A stretch of 64,000 nt of DNA from Thalassotalea euphylliae (GTDB lineage Bacteria > Pseudomonadota > Gammaproteobacteria > Enterobacterales > Alteromonadaceae): contig NZ_QUOT01000001.1 in NCBI RefSeq assembly GCF_003390375.1, positions 3,410,001 through 3,474,000 on the forward strand, in the 5' to 3' direction. The first letter of the stretch is position 1; each line of letters begins with the position of its first letter. Of the stretch, positions 1-9,142 are shown piece after piece. The notes below the pieces were generated by a model. The model saw only the letters and a program-made list of their open reading frames with translations, was not told where the DNA came from and searched no databases. The translations under genes were made by a program, and so were the position numbers.

Positions 1-562
1 TCTTTATTTTTGCTTTAAGTGCTTCTGCTTTCTCTTTGTATGTTGCAATACGATCATAGATAGTTTCAAGCGCACCTGATTGTTCGCCAGATGCTACTAA
101 ATCACAGTATAGGTCATCAAAATACTTAGGATGCTCTCGAAGGCATTCAGACAATGGTAATCCAGAGCCTAATTTTGCTGATATTTCGTTAAGCAACTTT
201 TGCATATTAGCGTTGTCATTGCCTTTAGCGATCATTTCTATACTTTGAACCAAAGGCACCCCTGCTCCAAGCATTGTGGCGAGTTGGCGGGTTGTTGTTG
301 CAATATCTACTGGTTTTATCGGTTTGGCACCACCGCCAATCCCGAATAATGGCCTAGGCTTTTTCTTTATTCTACCTGGAGTTATACCTTGTTTTCGTAG
401 TTGTGCTTTAAGCTCTAAAACGCTAGCGGCAGATAATTCACCAGAGATTTTTTTACCTTTTCGATTTACGCCTTGCCAAATGAAAGTATCGTTTACTTTC
501 GTTTTGATATCTTTATTTTTACTTTTCTTTGGGGAGCTTTTTGATGCGGAACTTACTGCCAT
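1..562 (-). CDS. pilC: Type IV pilus inner-membrane platform protein PilC (C-terminal part outside window)
   Basis: The minus-strand frame opens at ATG 562 and runs off the left edge, giving about 187 residues. After a Lys/Ser-rich start it reads FIWQGVNRKGKKISGEL, the usual PilC N-terminal fold, followed by the first T2SSF domain (DIATTTRQLATMLGAGVPL, then GLPLSECLREHPKYFDDLYC and SGEQSGALETIYDRIA). PilC is the polytopic inner-membrane protein on which the PilB ATPase acts to polymerise pilin. The gene lies about 50 bp downstream of pilB on the same strand, so pilB-pilC are probably co-transcribed. A pilD prepilin peptidase gene would be expected just outside the window. The identification is firm; only the length is unknown. 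Confidence 0.95.
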   Translation of the reverse strand, partial: MAVSSASKSSPKKSKNKDIKTKVNDTFIWQGVNRKGKKISGELSAASVLELKAQLRKQGITPGRIKKKPRPLFGIGGGAKPIKPVDIATTTRQLATMLGAGVPLVQSIEMIAKGNDNANMQKLLNEISAKLGSGLPLSECLREHPKYFDDLYCDLVASGEQSGALETIYDRIATYKEKAEALKAKIK

Positions 563-611
563 GTTAACTTCCTTCGCGCCTTATATTAGTTTTATTTACA
601 GCCGAGTTAAT

Positions 612-2315
612 CTAGTTAGCAGTAACACGATTAACCTCTTCTAGGCTAGTGATACCGCTAATTGCTTTTACTATGCCAGATTGTCTAAGGTTATTGTAGC
701 CCTCTTTTTGGAACTGGTGGGCTATGTCAAGTGAGTTACCTCCTTCCATTATTATACTGGCTACTTCGGGCGTAATTTTTACCACTTCGTAAATACCTAC
801 TCGCCCCTTATAACCGCCTGTGCAATCATCACAGCCAACCGGCTTATAAATGGTAAAGGTCCCTAACTTATCTTCAGGGAAGCCCAGTTGCCTGAGGTGA
901 TCGTGAGGTATGTCATCTGGCGCTTTACATTGAGTACAAAGCCGACGTGCAAGTCGCTGTGCAATAATAATGCTGACAGAGCTGGCAACATTAAATGCTG
1001 GGACTCCCATGTTAAGCAGACGAGTTAGGGTTTCTGAGGCGGAGTTTGTGTGCAGTGTTGAAAGCACCAAGTGACCAGTTTGTGCTGCTTTAATAGCGAT
1101 TTCCGCCGTTTCTAAATCACGAATCTCACCTACCATCACAATATCGGGATCTTGTCGAAGGAAAGAGCGGAGTGCACCAGGAAAAGTAAGGCCAGCCTTA
1201 GTATTAATTTGAACTTGGTTTATACCCTCTAAGTTAATCTCAACAGGATCTTCTGCCGTTGATATGTTGCGCTCAGCGGTATTCAAAATATTTAAGCCAG
1301 TATAAAGCGAAACAGTTTTACCAGAGCCTGTTGGCCCTGTAACCAAAATCATACCTTGTGGTTGGTCTAGGGCTTCCATATAAATGTCTTTTTGGTCTGC
1401 TTCATAGCCAAGCATATCAATGCCAAGCATTGCACTAGAAGAGTCCAATATCCGCATTACAATCTTTTCGCCCCACATGGTAGGCAGGGTAGAAACACGG
1501 AAATCGATAGATTTCTTCTTCGATAATGCCAGTTTTATACGACCATCTTGTGGTACGCGTCGCTCTGCTATGTCTAGCTTAGACATGACCTTTAAACGGG
1601 CAGCCATTCTAGAGGCTAATGCAACAGGAGGTTTGGCTATTTCATTTAAAATTCCATCGATACGAAAGCGTATTCGATAGGAATGTTCGTAAGGTTCAAA
1701 ATGTAAATCTGAAGCCCCTTTTTTTATAGCGTCTAATAGAATTTTATTAATATAAACAACAATTGGTGCATCATCTTGCTCCTGCCCAACAGTTTCATTA
1801 TCACTTTGCTCTTCTTGAACCTCTATACCTGCCAGTTCGTTCGAATCGATATCGCTGATATCCAAAGCTTCAACATCAGACTCTAAAACATCGTCAATGG
1901 ATTTTTGTAAACTACTTTCATCAACGAGCACTAGTTCGGTGGAGAATCCAGTATTAAATTGAATGTCTTCTAGGGCATCAATATCGGTAGGATCCGACAT
2001 GGCTACAAAAAGTACTTTGCCTCGCAAATATAGGGGCAGAGCATTGTGCTTTCTTATAAGTTTTTCGTTTCGTACGCCTTCAGGAACAAGTGATGCATCA
2101 AACTTAGAAAGGTCAATAAGCGGGTAGCCAAAAGATCGAGAGAGTGTGGAAGCAACGGTTCTACTATTTAGTTTTTTTTCTTCGACCAAAAATCGTATAA
2201 AGGGCTTGTCTTGGCCTGAAAATTCCGAATTTATAGTTTCAGCTATTTCAGGAGACAATAGGTTATTTTTGGCTAATGCATTCAACAAGCTTGATTGTTG
2301 GTGAATCCCTTTCAT
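612..2315 (-). CDS. pilB: Type IV pilus assembly ATPase PilB
   Basis: 567 residues, the normal PilB length. It has an N-terminal MshEN/T2SSE-N domain (about residues 1-150), an acidic linker (150-185) and a secretion ATPase domain. Walker A GPTGSGKT lies at 327-334, followed by the Asp box and Walker B region (LRQDPDIVMVGEIRDLETA) and the His box (TGHLVLSTLHTN). Two C-terminal CxxC pairs (CTQC and CDDC) form the zinc site typical of PilB/GspE extension ATPases, unlike PilT. It powers pilus extension at the cytoplasmic face. It starts with ATG at 2315. It is followed by pilC and preceded by the sulfatase-like gene 2407-4389, which separates it from pilA. Confidence 0.97.
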   Translation of the reverse strand: MKGIHQQSSLLNALAKNNLLSPEIAETINSEFSGQDKPFIRFLVEEKKLNSRTVASTLSRSFGYPLIDLSKFDASLVPEGVRNEKLIRKHNALPLYLRGKVLFVAMSDPTDIDALEDIQFNTGFSTELVLVDESSLQKSIDDVLESDVEALDISDIDSNELAGIEVQEEQSDNETVGQEQDDAPIVVYINKILLDAIKKGASDLHFEPYEHSYRIRFRIDGILNEIAKPPVALASRMAARLKVMSKLDIAERRVPQDGRIKLALSKKKSIDFRVSTLPTMWGEKIVMRILDSSSAMLGIDMLGYEADQKDIYMEALDQPQGMILVTGPTGSGKTVSLYTGLNILNTAERNISTAEDPVEINLEGINQVQINTKAGLTFPGALRSFLRQDPDIVMVGEIRDLETAEIAIKAAQTGHLVLSTLHTNSASETLTRLLNMGVPAFNVASSVSIIIAQRLARRLCTQCKAPDDIPHDHLRQLGFPEDKLGTFTIYKPVGCDDCTGGYKGRVGIYEVVKITPEVASIIMEGGNSLDIAHQFQKEGYNNLRQSGIVKAISGITSLEEVNRVTAN

Positions 2316-2406
2316 ATGATCTTTTAAACCAATAATTTATAACTAAAGTTTAACTTAATTTAGCGGACAAAAACATAGTCAATTTTCTTGAACGAGAAAC
2401 CAACAA

Positions 2407-4389
2407 TTAACCTTTTTTTATAGGGAGATGTTGTGCATAACCACTTTCAACTGCTAACTCTAAATAGCGCATAAAATTTTCACTTTGTTCGAATAGGTTA
2501 AATTCTTCGGGGGTTTCTGATGCACAATAGTGTTGGTTGATTTGTCTACAATATAGGTTATCTTGCTCGCAAATTTTGACGTTGGGCAAACATTCTAAAT
2601 TGTTATATTTAAAACCATAATTGTTAACGTTCATGGTAAAGATTGGCCTAGGGCTCAAGGTTTTGTATGTACCAAGGAAAGGACGACCAATGAAAGAAAC
2701 CTGCTCTGAAATATTGAGCATTGACAATATCGTAGGAGCTATATCTAAATGACTCAAGTCAATACCTATAATTTCACTGTTGCGCTCCGGCGTGACGACC
2801 AATAAGGGTACGCGATAAAGCACATTATGTCGTGATAGCTCGGTGTCAATGTTATCTGGGTAAAAAGGTACGCCGTGGTCGGCAGTAATCACTAATATTG
2901 TGTTATCTTTTAAAGGTGAGTTATTAAATTTTTGCCAAAATTTACCTAATGCATAATCGGTGTAATAAATCCCTCTTTGATACTCATTGTAAACACTATC
3001 TTTAAATTGCGTCAGCTTTGGGAAGTTTACGTTTTTGTAATTCCAGTTGAAGGGCTGGTGATTAGTCAAAGTCAATATTTGAGTGAAAAATGGTTTTTGA
3101 TTAGAGCTATTAAATTCAATCATGTCATCTAGCATTTTATTAAAGCTATATGTATCGGGTATTCCCCAACCTATATCTAAGTTCTCATCATAGCCTTGTG
3201 AAATAAACTCTTCTTTTGCAATCACATGTTGAAAACCAATGCTTGGATGAAACTTTTCTCGGTTAAAAAAAGTTTTGGTAAAGCCATGATACCAAAATGT
3301 CTGATAATCGTTTTTACTCAGAATTTCAGGTAAACACACACCGTTAAATTCACCCTTGATAACTGAATATGGTGATTTGCTTGCAAAGTCTATTGCTGAA
3401 CATAGGATAGCTTGCTCAGCCTGTACAGTTGTCCGGCTATTACTGTAAAAGTTAGGGGCAACAATCGCGTGATTCGCTATTTCATCAAGGTTTGGTGTAA
3501 GCTTGATATCGCTATTAAATAAGCTTGTTTCATAGGCTCTAAAGCTCTCTAATACGATTAAAATAACGTTAGGCTTGGCACTGCTTAAACGCTGAGATTG
3601 TGTAGTGTTAGGTACATATAACAGTGGGTGGCTAATATCTTGTTTGTGCTCAAGTCCTGGGTAATCGAGTAACAATGAGCTAAATCTTTCGTAGTGATAG
3701 CCATCTGGAACTTCGACAGGGATGTTATTGGCTAAAGCTTTAGCTAACACTTGTAGGTCAGCTTTTTCCTTAAATGCTGAATGGTTCAGATATTGCTGGC
3801 TAATTGGTAAAGACCTCAACATAAACATCACTGGGCTTTCTGTGCTGTAATCATAGGTTGACTGTTTGTTTACCCAATGCGTTTTGTGTTCGTAGCGTAT
3901 ATTATGAGCGGAGAAAAGTGCTAATGCGCAAACGGTAAATGCTACTGGAGGAAGCCACTTTCGAGTAAACTTCATCTTTGCTGTTTTGAGATTAGCGTGT
4001 GCCAATACACGCCAACCAATCATTGAAATGCAAAGAAAGTAGACTAATAAAGCTAAAGCTGGAATTAAAGAAAATTTATCCGCGGCTGAAACTAGATCTT
4101 TAAATAAAAAAATCTGTTCATAACCGATATATCCGCCAAAAAATTGAAAAAACTTATAACTGGTAAAGGTAAAGAGTAAAGAACTCGCTATTAACAGCGA
4201 GAGAATAAAGGCACTCCATTGCTTAAAAATGTTGTATAGCACATAGCTTACTACCATACAGCTAACTGCAAAACTAAGGGAGTCTACTCTGCCAAACTCA
4301 TCATGAGTAAATAGAATAGTCTCTAATATCCACGCATTACATGACAGAAAAAGAAAGTAGATAAATAGGGGAATTCGATTAATTTGCAT
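2407..4389 (-). CDS. Membrane-anchored sulfatase / LTA-synthase-like phosphotransferase family protein
   Basis: 660 residues. About five hydrophobic segments (residues 1-165) are followed by a large extracytoplasmic alkaline-phosphatase-superfamily domain opening with PNVILIVLESFRAYETS. The nucleophile region NSRTTVQAEQAILCS offers a Thr as in LtaS and phosphoethanolamine transferases, and the metal-binding motifs VITADHGVPFY and LSRHNVLYRVPLLV are present. Such enzymes hydrolyse or transfer sulfate, phosphoglycerol or phosphoethanolamine groups on surface glycans or lipids; the substrate cannot be read from sequence. It lies between pilA and pilB on the same strand, a position not occupied in the usual pilABC order, so a role in decorating pilin or nearby surface polymers is possible but only inferred. 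Confidence 0.85.
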   Translation of the reverse strand: MQINRIPLFIYFLFLSCNAWILETILFTHDEFGRVDSLSFAVSCMVVSYVLYNIFKQWSAFILSLLIASSLLFTFTSYKFFQFFGGYIGYEQIFLFKDLVSAADKFSLIPALALLVYFLCISMIGWRVLAHANLKTAKMKFTRKWLPPVAFTVCALALFSAHNIRYEHKTHWVNKQSTYDYSTESPVMFMLRSLPISQQYLNHSAFKEKADLQVLAKALANNIPVEVPDGYHYERFSSLLLDYPGLEHKQDISHPLLYVPNTTQSQRLSSAKPNVILIVLESFRAYETSLFNSDIKLTPNLDEIANHAIVAPNFYSNSRTTVQAEQAILCSAIDFASKSPYSVIKGEFNGVCLPEILSKNDYQTFWYHGFTKTFFNREKFHPSIGFQHVIAKEEFISQGYDENLDIGWGIPDTYSFNKMLDDMIEFNSSNQKPFFTQILTLTNHQPFNWNYKNVNFPKLTQFKDSVYNEYQRGIYYTDYALGKFWQKFNNSPLKDNTILVITADHGVPFYPDNIDTELSRHNVLYRVPLLVVTPERNSEIIGIDLSHLDIAPTILSMLNISEQVSFIGRPFLGTYKTLSPRPIFTMNVNNYGFKYNNLECLPNVKICEQDNLYCRQINQHYCASETPEEFNLFEQSENFMRYLELAVESGYAQHLPIKKG

Positions 4390-4562
4390 AGCATCCTTTG
4401 CCTACAAGAAATTAATAATACGTCGTGTTAACTTGTATACAGCGGCGAATATGCTTTTCTTTTAAACTATATCGTGTGTGTATAGGTTAGTAGAGTTTAT
4501 TTAAACTCGAGCTTTAACTTAAATTCTAACCGCTAAACAGAAGTTGACAGTTAATATAAAAG

Positions 4563-4588
4563 AAAAAAGGCTCGTTAGAGCCTTTTTT
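4563..4588 (-). terminator. Rho-independent terminator downstream of pilA
   Basis: Perfect inverted repeat AAAAAAGGCTC / GAGCCTTTTTT around a four-base loop, with T tracts on both sides. It lies about 30 bases past the pilA stop codon on the minus strand. It would separate the abundant pilA message from the sulfatase gene downstream and could also act on plus-strand transcripts. Confidence 0.9.
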
Positions 4589-4616
4589 ACTACGTAACTA
4601 GACCGCTGTATTTCAA

Positions 4617-5051
4617 TTAACAGTAACCTTTAGCTACACAACCACCTGTTACCGCCCAAGATACAGCACCGTTACTTACCGTGCCAGTTAATATATAAGT
4701 ATCTCCAGCAACGATACCACCAACGGCGTTTGGTGCTACGGTAACTGTATAGCCATCAGCTTCAGTGCCACCTAATGTAATAGTGTTAACTAATGCTGCT
4801 GCTGTCCAACCTGCTTGCACGGTAATACCTGAACAGTTAGCTGGGCGGCCTGTTTGAACACATACTTCAATCGCTGACTTAGCTGGCGATGCAGCTAATA
4901 CAACTTCTGAGTATTGTGCGCGGTCAGAATAACTTTGATAAGCAGGCAATGCTACCGCAGCTAGAATACCGATGATCGCAACAACGATCATTAGTTCGAT
5001 TAACGTGAAACCCTTTTGGGCTTGTTTTTGAATATTTTGGATTTTATTCAT
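4617..5051 (-). CDS. pilA: Type IV major pilin PilA
   Basis: 144 residues from ATG 5051, preceded by GGA at a normal distance. The longer frame up to 5120 adds 23 residues that do not look like a pilin leader. The prepilin leader MNKIQNIQKQAQKG ends in Gly before FTLIELMIVVAIIGIL, so PilD would cut before Phe1. Glu5 of the mature protein, needed for assembly, is present. The globular head contains a Cys pair near the middle (CVQTGRPANC) and a C-terminal disulfide loop (CVAKGYC). It is the structural subunit of the pilus and is transcribed separately from pilB/pilC because a strong terminator follows it. Confidence 0.95.
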   Translation of the reverse strand: MNKIQNIQKQAQKGFTLIELMIVVAIIGILAAVALPAYQSYSDRAQYSEVVLAASPAKSAIEVCVQTGRPANCSGITVQAGWTAAALVNTITLGGTEADGYTVTVAPNAVGGIVAGDTYILTGTVSNGAVSWAVTGGCVAKGYC

Positions 5052-5812
5052 AATAATAATTCCATCTTTATTACGGGGGCTGGAAACATAGTGCAATAAA
5101 AAGCCAGAGATGTAAAACAATGTAACTTATTTTTTTGTGTTTTTTTGATAATTACTGTAACTTGGTCTCTTGTTAACATGTTGTTTACATTTGTCTGTTG
5201 GATATGGTTTTATTTGGTAGCGAGTTTTGAAATGAAAGTTTGAGATTTGGAGTCAGCGAATTGAAATCAGTTATTTAGGTAAAACTGCAGAAAGGGTTTA
5301 AGTTTTCAGGCTTGCAATTGATGAAAGGAATACCCTTGTTTGCTCCAAAAGTAGTCAATGTATGATGAGGGGGAACTTGACAGGGACTTTTGTACCTATA
5401 GAGAATAGAGATTTGAACTTTTAATATTGTATCTAACAACTCGTTTTCATCTTTGTTGGCAAAATTCAAAAAAAAAGACAAACGAAAGCTAAAAGGCGAT
5501 AGCTTTGCCCTAATTCGTTTTATCAGGTGATGTTAAGGTGTGCTTTATTTGACTGAATTGATAGATATTGCGCCGTCAATGCTGGTGTATTTATATATCC
5601 ATTCAGCTCAGCTATTTCTTGTTAACCAACTCTTTTAGATATACTTAAATATTAATCGTGAGTTTTAGCCTTTTGAGCTTTGCGAATAGATAAAGACCAA
5701 ATGCTGACATTAGCGTGACTGAGATATTGATAATTTGTCCAATTAGGAAGTGAGCTACTTACTAATAAAGATGAGCAAGTAGCTTGAATTCAATGCGCTT
5801 AGTTAATAAGAG
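5052..5812. other. Intergenic region pilA-nadC without recognised genes
   Basis: About 760 bases of AT-rich DNA. The only open frame of note (68 codons, minus strand 5275-5481) has no recognisable domain and no good ribosome site, so I treat it as chance. The part next to pilA should hold its promoter. A sigma-54-like sequence around 5085-5105 has spacing one base too short, so I do not call it. I see no RNA gene or repeat here. Confidence 0.6.
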
Positions 5813-6709
5813 TTATGAAAAGCGCATTGATAAATCGATGGCCTTCACATGTTTGGTTAAGGCACCAGAAGAAATGTAATCAACACCGGCTTGTGTGTAT
5901 TCCTTCAGCGTTTCAATGGTCATATTGCCAGAAACTTCTAATTTAGTTGCTTGGTTGTGCTGTTGGTTATAGGTTTCTGTAATATGTACAGCTTGCTCTA
6001 TCATGGCTGTGGTGAAGTTATCCAGCATAATAATGTCGCAACCAGCTGTTAAGGCTTGATTGAGTTCATCCATTGATTCCACTTCAACTTCCACTTTGAT
6101 CTCTGGCTTATTGTGACGCGCTGTCGCCACGGCTTTATCAATTCCACCACAAGCAGCAATATGGTTTTCTTTGATTAAGTAAGCGTCAAATAAACCAATA
6201 CGATGGTTATTACCGCCACCGCAGCTTACGGCATACTTTTGTGCACTACGCAGTCCCGGAATTGTTTTTCGCGTATCTAGCAGCTTAGTTTTACCATCTG
6301 CTAATTCAGCGACGTAGCTGGCTGTTAGTGTCGCAGTGCCCGAAAGTGATTGCAGGAAGTTTAAGGCAGTGCGTTCACCCGTTAATAAAATGCGGGCATT
6401 ACCGCTTATCTCAAATAGTACGCTATTGGCTTTAACACGTTCACCATCGTTCACAAACCAAGTGATATTTGTCTCAGTACCTTGCACTTCATCGAGTTGC
6501 TTGAATACTTCGTTTACCCAAGCAACGCCACATACAATGCATTCCTCACGAGTAACAACAGTTGCTGACGCACTATTTTCAGCTGGAATTAACATCGCAG
6601 TTACGTCAAAGCTAGCATCTAATTCAGCGAGCGGAGCAATGCCTAAATCTTCTTTTAAGGCAAGTGAAACAGAATGGCGAATGTCTTGTTGTAACGCAGC
6701 AGGTAGCAT
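5813..6709 (-). CDS. nadC: Nicotinate-nucleotide pyrophosphorylase (quinolinate phosphoribosyltransferase)
   Basis: 298 residues, the normal length for NadC. It converts quinolinate and PRPP to nicotinate mononucleotide in de novo NAD synthesis, in the cytosol. Diagnostic stretches are TREECIVCGVAW, NARILLTGERTALNFLQ, LLDTRKTIPGLRSAQKYAV, CGGGNNHRIGLFDAYLIKEN (substrate-binding Arg/Lys/His) and the C-terminal barrel segment DIIMLDNF with LEVSGNMT. It starts at ATG 6709. The nadC-ampD neighbourhood is conserved in gammaproteobacteria. Confidence 0.97.
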   Translation of the reverse strand: MLPAALQQDIRHSVSLALKEDLGIAPLAELDASFDVTAMLIPAENSASATVVTREECIVCGVAWVNEVFKQLDEVQGTETNITWFVNDGERVKANSVLFEISGNARILLTGERTALNFLQSLSGTATLTASYVAELADGKTKLLDTRKTIPGLRSAQKYAVSCGGGNNHRIGLFDAYLIKENHIAACGGIDKAVATARHNKPEIKVEVEVESMDELNQALTAGCDIIMLDNFTTAMIEQAVHITETYNQQHNQATKLEVSGNMTIETLKEYTQAGVDYISSGALTKHVKAIDLSMRFS

Positions 6710-6765
6710 TGGGGCTTTTCTCTTTATCTCTTTAAATTAGTGAATAACAGGGGAAGTTGGTGAAA

Positions 6766-7281
6766 CTAACGTTGTTCTAATACAAGCTGATTTCCAGTTT
6801 GGCGAAATTCTACCTTTTTTAGGGCGCTCATGCCTAACAGAATTTCATCACTTTGCATACCTGGATTAATATGGGCATCAACATCGTATAAATAAAGGTT
6901 ACCAATGGATAAAGATTGTATTTTTGTACGATACACTCTTACTGTGCCATTGGCTGTTTGCACAGGGTAGCTGCCATAACCTTGTAAACCAAGGCGTTCG
7001 GCAACCCGTGCTGGTATTGAAACTTGTGTCGCCCCCGTGTCTAGCAGGAATACAACGGGCTCATCGTTAATTGTGCCGCTAGTAATATAATGGCCGCTTC
7101 GGTTTTGTTTTAAGGTGACGCTGGCTTTACCTTGCGATGACAGATTTGAGTCTGGCCGCTGGTTAGGGTTCCATTGATTATCTAAAATCCCTTGAAAGGC
7201 ATAGATCAATATACCTATTGCCAAAATCCAAGCAATCCAGATAAAGCCTCGGCCAAATGATGTTTCTTGATTATCTTTCAC
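6766..7281 (-). CDS. Retropepsin-like aspartic protease, TIGR02281-type, membrane-anchored
   Basis: 171 residues from GTG 7281. One N-terminal membrane segment (about residues 12-30, WIAWILAIGILIYAF) is followed by a clan AA protease domain: VVFLLDTGATQVSIP carries the catalytic DTGA, and the flap and C-terminal region end in LLGMSALKKVEF. These single-domain proteases probably act as dimers on the periplasmic side; substrates are unknown. The gene lies just upstream of nadC on the same strand (56 bp gap), so the two may be co-transcribed. The GTG start overlaps by one base the stop of a short upstream frame. Confidence 0.85.
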   Translation of the reverse strand: MKDNQETSFGRGFIWIAWILAIGILIYAFQGILDNQWNPNQRPDSNLSSQGKASVTLKQNRSGHYITSGTINDEPVVFLLDTGATQVSIPARVAERLGLQGYGSYPVQTANGTVRVYRTKIQSLSIGNLYLYDVDAHINPGMQSDEILLGMSALKKVEFRQTGNQLVLEQR

Positions 7282-7284
7282 TAT

Positions 7285-7329
7285 TTCTTTGCTACCAATT
7301 TCTTTGTTGCCAACTTCTCTGATGCCAAC
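7285..7329. repeat. Three tandem copies of a 15-bp repeat upstream of the protease gene
   Basis: On the plus strand the copies are TTCTTTGCTACCAAT, TTCTTTGTTGCCAAC and TTCTCTGATGCCAAC, directly adjoining. They lie at the end of a 69-codon minus-strand frame (7281-7490). Its TAG shares a base with the GTG of the protease gene, so translational coupling is conceivable. However, that frame starts opposite the ampD start codon and has no recognisable domain. Confidence 0.7.
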
Positions 7330-7488
7330 ATACGGCTATCAATTCTATTAGCGCTAGCCTTACCCACACTTTTAAATAAGCTAATTCGTATCGATAGTAA
7401 ATGAGTGCTAATTGATATTATCATACGTAAATATTTGCCATTTGGCTGTATTTGACTTTTTTTCGCACCAAAGTAGTTGTAAGAAATC

Positions 7489-8064
7489 ATGTTTACGATT
7501 GAAAACGGTTGGCTAGTTGAAGCTGAGCAACAAGTGTCACCCCATTTTACGCCGAGAGAGGCAACACAAGATATTAGCTTGCTAGTTGTTCATAATATTT
7601 CGCTGCCACCGGGTAAGTTTGGTGGCGGATATATTACTGACCTGTTTATGGGGAGATTAGATAAAAATGCTGATCCATTCTTTGAAGAGATTTATCAACT
7701 TCAGGTTTCTGCCCATTGTTTAATTCGTCGCGACGGTCATGTGATTCAATATGTATCATTTAACGATAAAGCTTGGCATGCTGGTGTTTCTAATTTTGAA
7801 GGCAGAGAGCGATGCAATGACTTTTCTATTGGCATCGAACTGGAAGGCACAGATAGCATAGCTTACACAGATTCTCAGTACCAAAAACTGGTCAGCTTAG
7901 TGCAAAAATTACAAGAATCTTATCCACTTATTGGTCATAATAATATTGTTGGCCATTGTGATATAGCGCCGGGGAGAAAAACGGATCCGGGTGAATCATT
8001 TGATTGGCAGCGCTTTAAATCCATGCTGAATAATTGCAAGCAACCTAGCACAAATCATATTTAG
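7489..8064 (+). CDS. ampD: 1,6-anhydro-N-acetylmuramyl-L-alanine amidase AmpD
   Basis: 191 residues, the normal AmpD length, with no signal peptide, so cytosolic. It belongs to the amidase_2 family; zinc ligands H35 (LLVVHNISLP), H156 and D166 (VGHCDIAPGRKTDPG) are present. AmpD cleaves the peptide from anhydromuropeptides during cell-wall recycling and thereby keeps the AmpR inducer low. It is followed after 60 bp by ampE, as in enterobacteria. Confidence 0.97.
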   Translation: MFTIENGWLVEAEQQVSPHFTPREATQDISLLVVHNISLPPGKFGGGYITDLFMGRLDKNADPFFEEIYQLQVSAHCLIRRDGHVIQYVSFNDKAWHAGVSNFEGRERCNDFSIGIELEGTDSIAYTDSQYQKLVSLVQKLQESYPLIGHNNIVGHCDIAPGRKTDPGESFDWQRFKSMLNNCKQPSTNHI

Positions 8065-8124
8065 CAGTTATATAGCACTCAAATAGTTAAACAACTTTAA
8101 GGTAGTTAAGGTAGCGAGAAGGTT

Positions 8125-8967
8125 ATGGGACTAATTAGTTTACTTATCTCATTAGCAGCAGAAAAAAGCTTATCTTCGCCGTTTTGGCAGTTTAACTACG
8201 CCTTTGGCCATTATATGTCAGTGGTGAAAAAGCAAGATTTTCACAATAAAGTGACTGGCGTTTTGCTGCCTATTATTTTGCTGGCGGTGCCAGTTGTGCT
8301 CACCTACCTAGCGTTATCATTTGTTGAAGATGGCTTGCTCCATTTAGTTGTTTCAACAGCCATACTTATAATTTGTTTTGGCTGCGTAAAAACGCGAGAC
8401 ACTTACAAGTGTTTTCTACAATCTGCTTTTAAAGGTGAATTAACCACTTGTGATTTGCATTATCAGCAGTTGATCAGCGATAAGAGTCTGCCTGATCACG
8501 GTTTTGGCCAAACACTCGTTTGGTTAAACTATCGTTACTATATTTCAGTGATGATGTATTTTGTGGTGTTTGGCGCAGCAGGTGCTGTTTTCTATCGTTT
8601 GCTTTGTAGCTTAGATGAGCAGCAGCACCGTTTAACTGAGCAAGAGCCAGAAAGTGCCGCAATAACCGATGTGTATAGCAAACTATTATTTATCGCAGAC
8701 TGGCTGCCAGTAAGGTTAGCGTCATTTGGTTTAATGATTGTTGGGCACTTTTCCAAAGCATTTCCTGTGTGGATTGATAACTTTTTTCAGTTTAGTAAGG
8801 CGCCACAATGCGTGCTAATTGATGTTGCTCAGCAAGCAGAAGATATCATGGTTGATGATAAAGACTGTACTGCAGAACCATGCTTGCTGGTTAAGTTGGC
8901 TAAACGTAATGTGTTACTTTGGTTTGCCGTTATCGCAATTCTGACCCTCTCTGGCGTGATCAGTTAG
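8125..8967 (+). CDS. ampE: Regulatory/transmembrane protein AmpE
   Basis: 280 residues with hydrophobic segments near 50-65, 70-90, 140-165 and at the C-terminus. The opening MGLISLLISLAAEKSL, the FNYAFGHYMSVV region and the GQTLVWLNYRYYISVMMYFV region match the AmpE family of inner-membrane proteins. Its biochemical role is not settled; it is linked to ampD and was named for beta-lactamase induction. It is co-directional with ampD and probably in the same transcript. Confidence 0.9.
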   Translation: MGLISLLISLAAEKSLSSPFWQFNYAFGHYMSVVKKQDFHNKVTGVLLPIILLAVPVVLTYLALSFVEDGLLHLVVSTAILIICFGCVKTRDTYKCFLQSAFKGELTTCDLHYQQLISDKSLPDHGFGQTLVWLNYRYYISVMMYFVVFGAAGAVFYRLLCSLDEQQHRLTEQEPESAAITDVYSKLLFIADWLPVRLASFGLMIVGHFSKAFPVWIDNFFQFSKAPQCVLIDVAQQAEDIMVDDKDCTAEPCLLVKLAKRNVLLWFAVIAILTLSGVIS

Positions 8968-9094
8968 TTCTGCTTATTTCCTCTTAGCTAGTATTAGCTA
9001 GAGTTAAATACTTTGGCCTGATTCGTCGATACTTACTTCCTGTAGTGAAGTAATAACTGCGGGCTTGCTTTTTCCTACTTTCATGATCTATTGC

Positions 9095-9142
9095 GCTTAG
9101 CTCTTAACTAGCAAAACTAGTTATGCTAGCAAAGCGCTAAGC
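9095..9142. repeat. Nested inverted repeats in the ampE-pdhR gap
   Basis: The outer arms GCTTAGC (9095-9101) and GCTAAGC (9136-9142) are exact reverse complements. The inner arms TAACTAG (9105-9111) and CTAGTTA (9117-9123) form a 7-bp hairpin with a CAAAA loop. A long cruciform or RNA hairpin is possible. It has no T tract, so it is not a standard terminator, but it could protect or end the ampE message. Confidence 0.45.

Noticed and set aside
5085..5105. Sigma-54-like promoter upstream of pilA on the minus strand (TGGC, then TTGCA)
   Set aside because: The distance between GG and GC is one base shorter than the fixed sigma-54 spacing, so it should not work as it stands.
5275..5481. 68-codon minus-strand frame between pilA and nadC
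   Set aside because: No ribosome site, no recognisable domain, composition like the surrounding non-coding DNA.
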